Assembly: GCA_027604005.1 (NCBI GenBank)
Contig: JADGJT010000394.1
Location: forward strand, 1-19,516
Length of the DNA: 19,516 nucleotides
DNA from: Dinochytrium kinnereticum
Taxonomy: Eukaryota > Chytridiomycota > Chytridiomycetes > Chytridiales > Chytridiaceae
Direction of reading: 5' to 3'
Positions 19,516 through 19,516 of the stretch are shown one piece after another; the first letter of the stretch is position 1; each line of letters starts with the position of its first letter. A program made the translations under genes and the position numbers. A model generated the notes under the pieces. That model made no database searches, was not told the origin of the DNA, and saw only the letters and a program-made list of their open reading frames with translations.

Positions 19516-19516
19516 T

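Larger units (their letters stand above)
17774..19516. other. Non-coding region upstream of the cyclase gene; no convincing protein gene
   Basis: About 1.7 kb to the window edge. The part next to 17773 must contain the cyclase promoter. The reading frames present are short and lack recognisable domains, signal sequences or plausible exon chains. The distal half is rich in hairpins and holds two copies of a diverged repeat. It may be a decayed mobile element or a non-coding RNA locus. I recognise no tRNA, rRNA, snRNA or SRP RNA. Confidence 0.6.

Overview
The window is a eukaryotic nuclear segment and most likely fungal. It carries spliceosomal introns with GT-AG ends, a TUP1-type corepressor (a fungal hallmark), fungal-looking CT-rich promoter tracts and long Q/P-rich proteins. 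One gene is a soluble-adenylyl-cyclase (ADCY10-type) enzyme. The standard fungal cyclase is instead the CYR1/LRR type, so I infer an early-diverging, possibly zoosporic (chytrid-like) fungus. The sequence alone does not prove the lineage.

Layout. 1-4309, minus: TUP1 corepressor, six exons, with the 3' end running off the left edge. 4310-5511: divergent promoter region containing almost pure A/T islands, a GCAA repeat and a CT-rich tract. 5512-7706, plus: seven-exon alpha/beta hydrolase with an intact Ser-Asp-His triad and a long acidic/low-complexity tail. 8054-9967, plus: single-exon WD40 beta-propeller protein with four degenerate 19-residue repeats near its N-terminus. 9968-10973: convergent 3' region with a candidate AATAAA on each strand. 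10974-17773, minus: a 21-exon gene that I reconstructed from domain homology and splice phase. It encodes two class III cyclase domains (C1, C2), a P-loop ATPase module and a long helical C-terminal region, about 1,726 residues. 17774-19516: no convincing protein gene. It contains the cyclase promoter, a plus-strand TATA box, several hairpins and two diverged copies of a ~90 bp repeat.

The cyclase gene is the most remarkable item. Conserved motifs are split over tiny exons: a 7-nt exon rebuilds the metal-binding F-L-G-D motif, and 11-nt and 22-nt exons lie just after the Walker A exon. One junction (exon 16/17) fails to close by a single nucleotide under canonical splicing. C1 keeps both metal-binding Asp residues, and C2 keeps the Lys, Asn and Arg expected for ATP binding and transition-state stabilisation, so an active adenylyl cyclase is predicted.

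The four genes do not form an obvious pathway. TUP1 and the hydrolase share a divergent promoter, the hydrolase and the WD40 gene are in tandem, and the WD40 and cyclase genes converge. Any functional link between cAMP production and TUP1 repression is speculation. All exon boundaries were found by eye and need transcript data.
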